Shown here piece after piece: positions 60,666 through 64,000 of a DNA stretch of 64,000 nucleotides. The translations under genes were made by a program, and so were the position numbers. The DNA is from Polytrichum commune (taxonomy: Eukaryota > Streptophyta > Polytrichopsida > Polytrichales > Polytrichaceae), in NCBI GenBank assembly GCA_950295325.1, contig OX485805.1:12374501-12438500 (forward strand). Reading direction: 5' to 3'. Position 1 is the first letter of the stretch; each line of letters starts with the position of its first letter. Below the pieces are notes generated by a model, which saw only the letters and a list, made by a program, of their open reading frames with translations, made no database searches and was not told the DNA's origin.

Positions 60666-60738
60666 AACCCACTAGATTCTAGTGGAAATGTAGATTCCAC
60701 TTGGTGGCATCTACATTTCCACTAGAATCTAGTGGGTT
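60666..60738. repeat. Perfect 29-bp-arm hairpin with palindromic arms
   Basis: 60666-60694 and 60710-60738 are exact inverted copies around a 15-base loop. Each arm itself contains the 17-base palindrome CCACTAGATTCTAGTGG (TCTAGTGG paired with CCACTAGA). The fold could be one long stem or two side-by-side cruciforms. No target duplication is visible. Confidence 0.9.
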
Positions 60739-61454
60739 AAGCGGATTGCATGGAACTAAATAACCCTTAGAAACCGTAAAATGTGGAACCTTGTTTCAAG
60801 CACCCACAAAAAAGAAATTACCAAAATCAATCTAAACCTTGTTGAAATTATGGCACCCATACACTCCCGATGGGGTCATGATTAGGAAGGAATAGGTGGT
60901 TCTACTCTAATGTAGGGATGATGCAACTTGCACAACACGAGTTGTGTTAACACCCATGTTTGTCCATCGTCCATTTCCAAAATCTATTAAATTAGTGAAT
61001 CCACCAATTGTGTTTCCCACTTGATCATGTGTATACAAGGTAGACGTTGCACACCAAAAAAAAAAAAAAAAAAACCCTAAAATCTTGCACAATAGGTATA
61101 ATGATTATGAGAATGTGCACCACCTTAACATCACATTCCTTTATTGACTTAGGATAATCTATCAATAAAACTTTCAACCCTTATAACTTTTACATACAAA
61201 GAATTCATTGGAATCTTCTTGCATTCAATTTGCTGCCAAGAAAACTTACCTTTCTTTTACCTTTTTTTTAAATTTGTTTTTTTAATAAACTAGCTATAAT
61301 CAGTGCTTAAAGCGGTGGTTTTATTAGCAGGTCCCTCTATGTTAAGGATTCAATATGCCCTTCGAATAAGAAGCGTCTTACGCTTTTGTCATGCACAAAA
61401 GACCCACAAAACAAAATAGCTGACTTCCACTTTAATATTATTAGTAAACACAGT
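60739..61454. other. AT-rich spacer with poly-A tract
   Basis: A run of 19 A at 61056-61074 is the main feature. It could be the tail of a retrotransposed sequence, but nothing upstream supports that. Confidence 0.4.
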
Positions 61455-61550
61455 GAGGTTGTCAATGTCCGGGGATATTTTTGGGCATAATTGGTCAATT
61501 TCCTAGTGTTTCCAAGTCCAACCAGTTAAAGATGTTTACAAGTCCAACCA
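61455..61550. repeat. Dispersed repeat family G, left-end fragment
   Basis: Has AATGTCCGGGGATATTTTTG, GGCATAATTGGTCAATTTCC and TCCAAGTCCAACCAGTTAAA, matching the left end of the copy at 13853. Truncated just before the tandem duplication at 61554. Confidence 0.55.
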
Positions 61551-61553
61551 ATT

Positions 61554-61747
61554 AGAACACAAATGACTTTGCTTGATAATAAAGTATTACATTCTCATAA
61601 AATAATTATATCCGAATGGCAACACACACTAGTTGTTCATGAGTTCAATAGGTTATCCGGGCTTTATAGAACACAAATGACTTTGCTTGATAAAGTATTA
61701 CATTCTCATAAAATAGTCATATCCGAATGACAACACGCACTAGTTGG
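61554..61747. repeat. Tandem duplication of a 114-bp unit (1.7 copies)
   Basis: AGAACACAAATGACTTTGCT starts at 61554 and again at 61668. The copies then run in parallel (TATTACATTCTCATAAAATA, ATATCCGAATGGCAACACAC or near variants) with a 3-base gap and a few substitutions. Confidence 0.85.
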
Positions 61748-62660
61748 GATAATCAGTGTAGTTGTCGGTTCTCCCCTGGCCATTCATTGAAGATTGTCAT
61801 TCAATACAAGCTCAAACACCACATTCACAAGACTATCATCTTACTATAGCCCAAACCCATGGGTTCGTGGCAAGTGCCAAGCATATTCAACCTAATATAT
61901 AATGTATGTGGGCCACTCTTCTTGACTGGGCACTTACATTTGAGTGGTGCTATATGGCATTAAGAATGGACACCAAAAAATTGCATTTTATGATAAATTG
62001 GACTATGTGCTCAAATGTAGACACCATTCTAAACTGAATAGTAACACAATTCAAAAAGCGTACGCGACCACTTAAAGAGGAAGAGAGTATCCACTTTGAC
62101 TTCCTAAAACTTTTGCATCCCAACCGTGATTTTGAAAAGTGAAATAACAACACGTATGGATTCTTAATTGCTAACTATACGAGGCAATTCTTGATCAAAT
62201 CCAATGGTCAAAATCGTGTGTCGAGTTAGAGGTGCGCACGATAGGCGGCATACCTTATGTACAAGTATGTGGGATTGACCCAAGAATCAAATTGAATGCT
62301 AGAATATGAACATTCTCCTCTCTTATTATGACTAGTGTCATGTTATACGTATACGTCCACTCCTACCACTTCACATTAATAGACATGGCCATGGTTTATG
62401 TTTTGTGGCAAAGGTCGTTGATCCATCATAATTCCTTGAGGCACTGTGAACACCTCCCGTGTGGTCTGGGGCTAGGACATCCTTGGGTGTCGATTGTGAT
62501 CTGACAGATTTAAAGGTTCTTATGTTGCCCCAACTTTTGGTTTCTCTTCCGCTTGGGTAGAGCTTATAAAACTTTGCTTTGGATGAAATCCCCACCTTCA
62601 TTCACTCACAAATCTTGGATGGAAATGTTCAAACTAAGTCCTTCATTAAAAGGACCTACG
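61748..62660. other. AT-rich spacer
   Basis: No gene recognised. Confidence 0.35.
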
Positions 62661-62765
62661 GAAGAGATGATGTCAACAGGGGGATTCGAGCTCCTACCTC
62701 TTCCTTGTAAAAGGTAGAACAAAGGGTGCTAGCCATCAACTCCAAGCCCCAAATGAAGGCTTATT
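62661..62765 (-). mobile_element. Possible tRNA-derived SINE or tRNA pseudogene
   Basis: On the minus strand, an A-box-like TGGCTAGCACCC (62735-62724) is followed 30 bases later by a B-box-like GAGCTCGAATCC (62693-62682). Both fit the RNA polymerase III internal promoter pattern (TRGCnnAGYnGG and GGTTCGAnTCC) with a few mismatches. I could not fold a full cloverleaf, so it is not called a tRNA gene. No poly-A or T-rich tail was identified. Confidence 0.35.
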
Positions 62766-64000
62766 CGTATGTTATCTGACCTAAAAAATGTGGTCCGATT
62801 GACTTTCAATTTTTACAACAAAAATATATGGTAGTCTAGTTCACACCAATACGGTTGGATTTGAAGAAAACATATTCTATGTGGCTACACAATAGAAACT
62901 TTCAACATTGGTGCTAGAGGTGCCCGGAAATGGAATGTGAAGGCTCGAGCAATTCGGATTAAGTAAGTACGTAAGTTAATCAATTAGTCTATGAAAACTG
63001 CTTATAAGAAGATGATTACTTGGGGTCCAGTCATACCACCTACTTAAGAGAATTAGCTAACTTACGAGTTAGTGAGCACTAGCTAATCAAAATTCTAGCT
63101 AGCTAAAATGATGGTTGCATCATCTAGCTAGGAGAATTAGCTAACAATATGAATTAATGAAATCAACTACTATAGATGAAACATGGAGCCCTCTACGGTA
63201 ACTCATGTGCGAGCTAGCCAATCGCATGGCCGCACATCCCATTTACCATTGACCAAAGGTTGACCAAATTGAGAGAGGAGTTAAGGTTCACCAACCAAAG
63301 CTTTGCTCAACTTGCCTAAGTTTTGAATATGACATTGATTATGATACACATTCTAATATTGTGGTGGGGCAAATGATGGGGAAAATGAAAGGCGGGCATT
63401 CAAGACAAAAACTTGGGCTACTCATTTGTAAAAGTTAGTTAGCATTAGGGGTATGGATGAGTTAAGATTTCTTCACAAAATTAAGGTCCCAAAAGTTAGC
63501 TAGCTTCTATTTTGATAACTTTTATTTAAACCTTAATTTTAACTAGGTGATGTGGATGTGATATAGACTAGCTTTCACATAGGTTATCTACTTCATATGT
63601 TAGCTAACTCTCTTAATTGGGTAGTGTGGGCACAATAAATATAATTTGAGTGGTTAGTTTTTGTAACAGGCGCCTTAACCGAGATGTGCAACTGGACCCT
63701 AGGTTTGTGTTTTGGAGCTCCAATAGACTATGTAGATGAGTTAAGGTTACTACTTCACCTCACAGGCGTTGTAGTGGCTTTAGCCCCTCTTATAACTTAA
63801 CACATGTTCACAAACATATATAATGATATCCTTGCTATCCAACGTACATGAGGTGATTGAAGAAAGGTCACAATACAATCCATCCTTGATAATTGTTAAC
63901 ACTTTGGAGCAGAGCAACTTGTAGCATTTATGTGGTGTAAACGTTTTAATGATTATTGGGGGTATCATAGACAATTTGTAACACTTACTTACATGAATAA
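62766..64000. other. AT-rich spacer to the window end
   Basis: No gene recognised. The word TTAGCTA or TAGCTAAC and similar recurs often at about 63040-63160 and 63420-63620, but without a regular period. Confidence 0.35.

Noticed and set aside
61056-61074. Poly-A tract as the tail of a processed pseudogene
   Set aside because: No gene-like sequence or target duplication flanks it.

Overview
This is a stretch of eukaryotic nuclear DNA, almost certainly from a land plant. The genes are split by GT-AG introns of roughly 40 to 1,250 bases. One encodes a plant-type CHASE-domain hybrid histidine kinase with the receiver-like plus receiver tail of the cytokinin-receptor family. The spacer DNA is AT-rich and full of small inverted-repeat transposons. 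The divergent CHASE domain hints at a non-seed plant (bryophyte, lycophyte or fern), but that is only an inference; nothing here fixes the species.

The genes all lie in the first third. A possible last exon of an unknown upstream gene sits at 1175-1320 (+). An UNC93-like membrane protein of ten exons is at 1718-6233 (+), giving 477 codons in a frame that stays open across every junction. A small three-exon gene for a 134-residue basic, proline-rich protein of unknown function is at 10864-12302 (+), downstream of a GC-rich promoter-like stretch with a G-box. A fourteen-exon CHASE histidine kinase of about 1,027 residues is at 21784-15016 (-).

From about 22 kb to the end I see no host gene, only transposon remnants and anonymous AT-rich DNA. 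These are: at least five families of short inverted-repeat elements flanked by TTA/TAA (PIF/Harbinger-like); a nearly perfect 517-bp palindrome; a hAT-like element with an exact 8-bp target duplication nested in a long-terminal-inverted-repeat element; a second member of that host family split by a TA-flanked element; three pogo/Tigger-type elements (one with a broken DDE transposase, one internally deleted copy that is itself split by a TTA-type MITE, and one short derivative of another subfamily); two decayed LINEs, one on each strand; a candidate tRNA-derived SINE; and several tandem or inverted duplications with hairpin potential.

The genes do not form a pathway. The kinase would perceive an extracytoplasmic ligand through CHASE and start a His-Asp phosphorelay. 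The UNC93-like protein is a membrane protein of the major-facilitator fold. The most informative part of the window is the nested transposon stratigraphy and the very young fold-back element. I found no convincing new multi-gene system.
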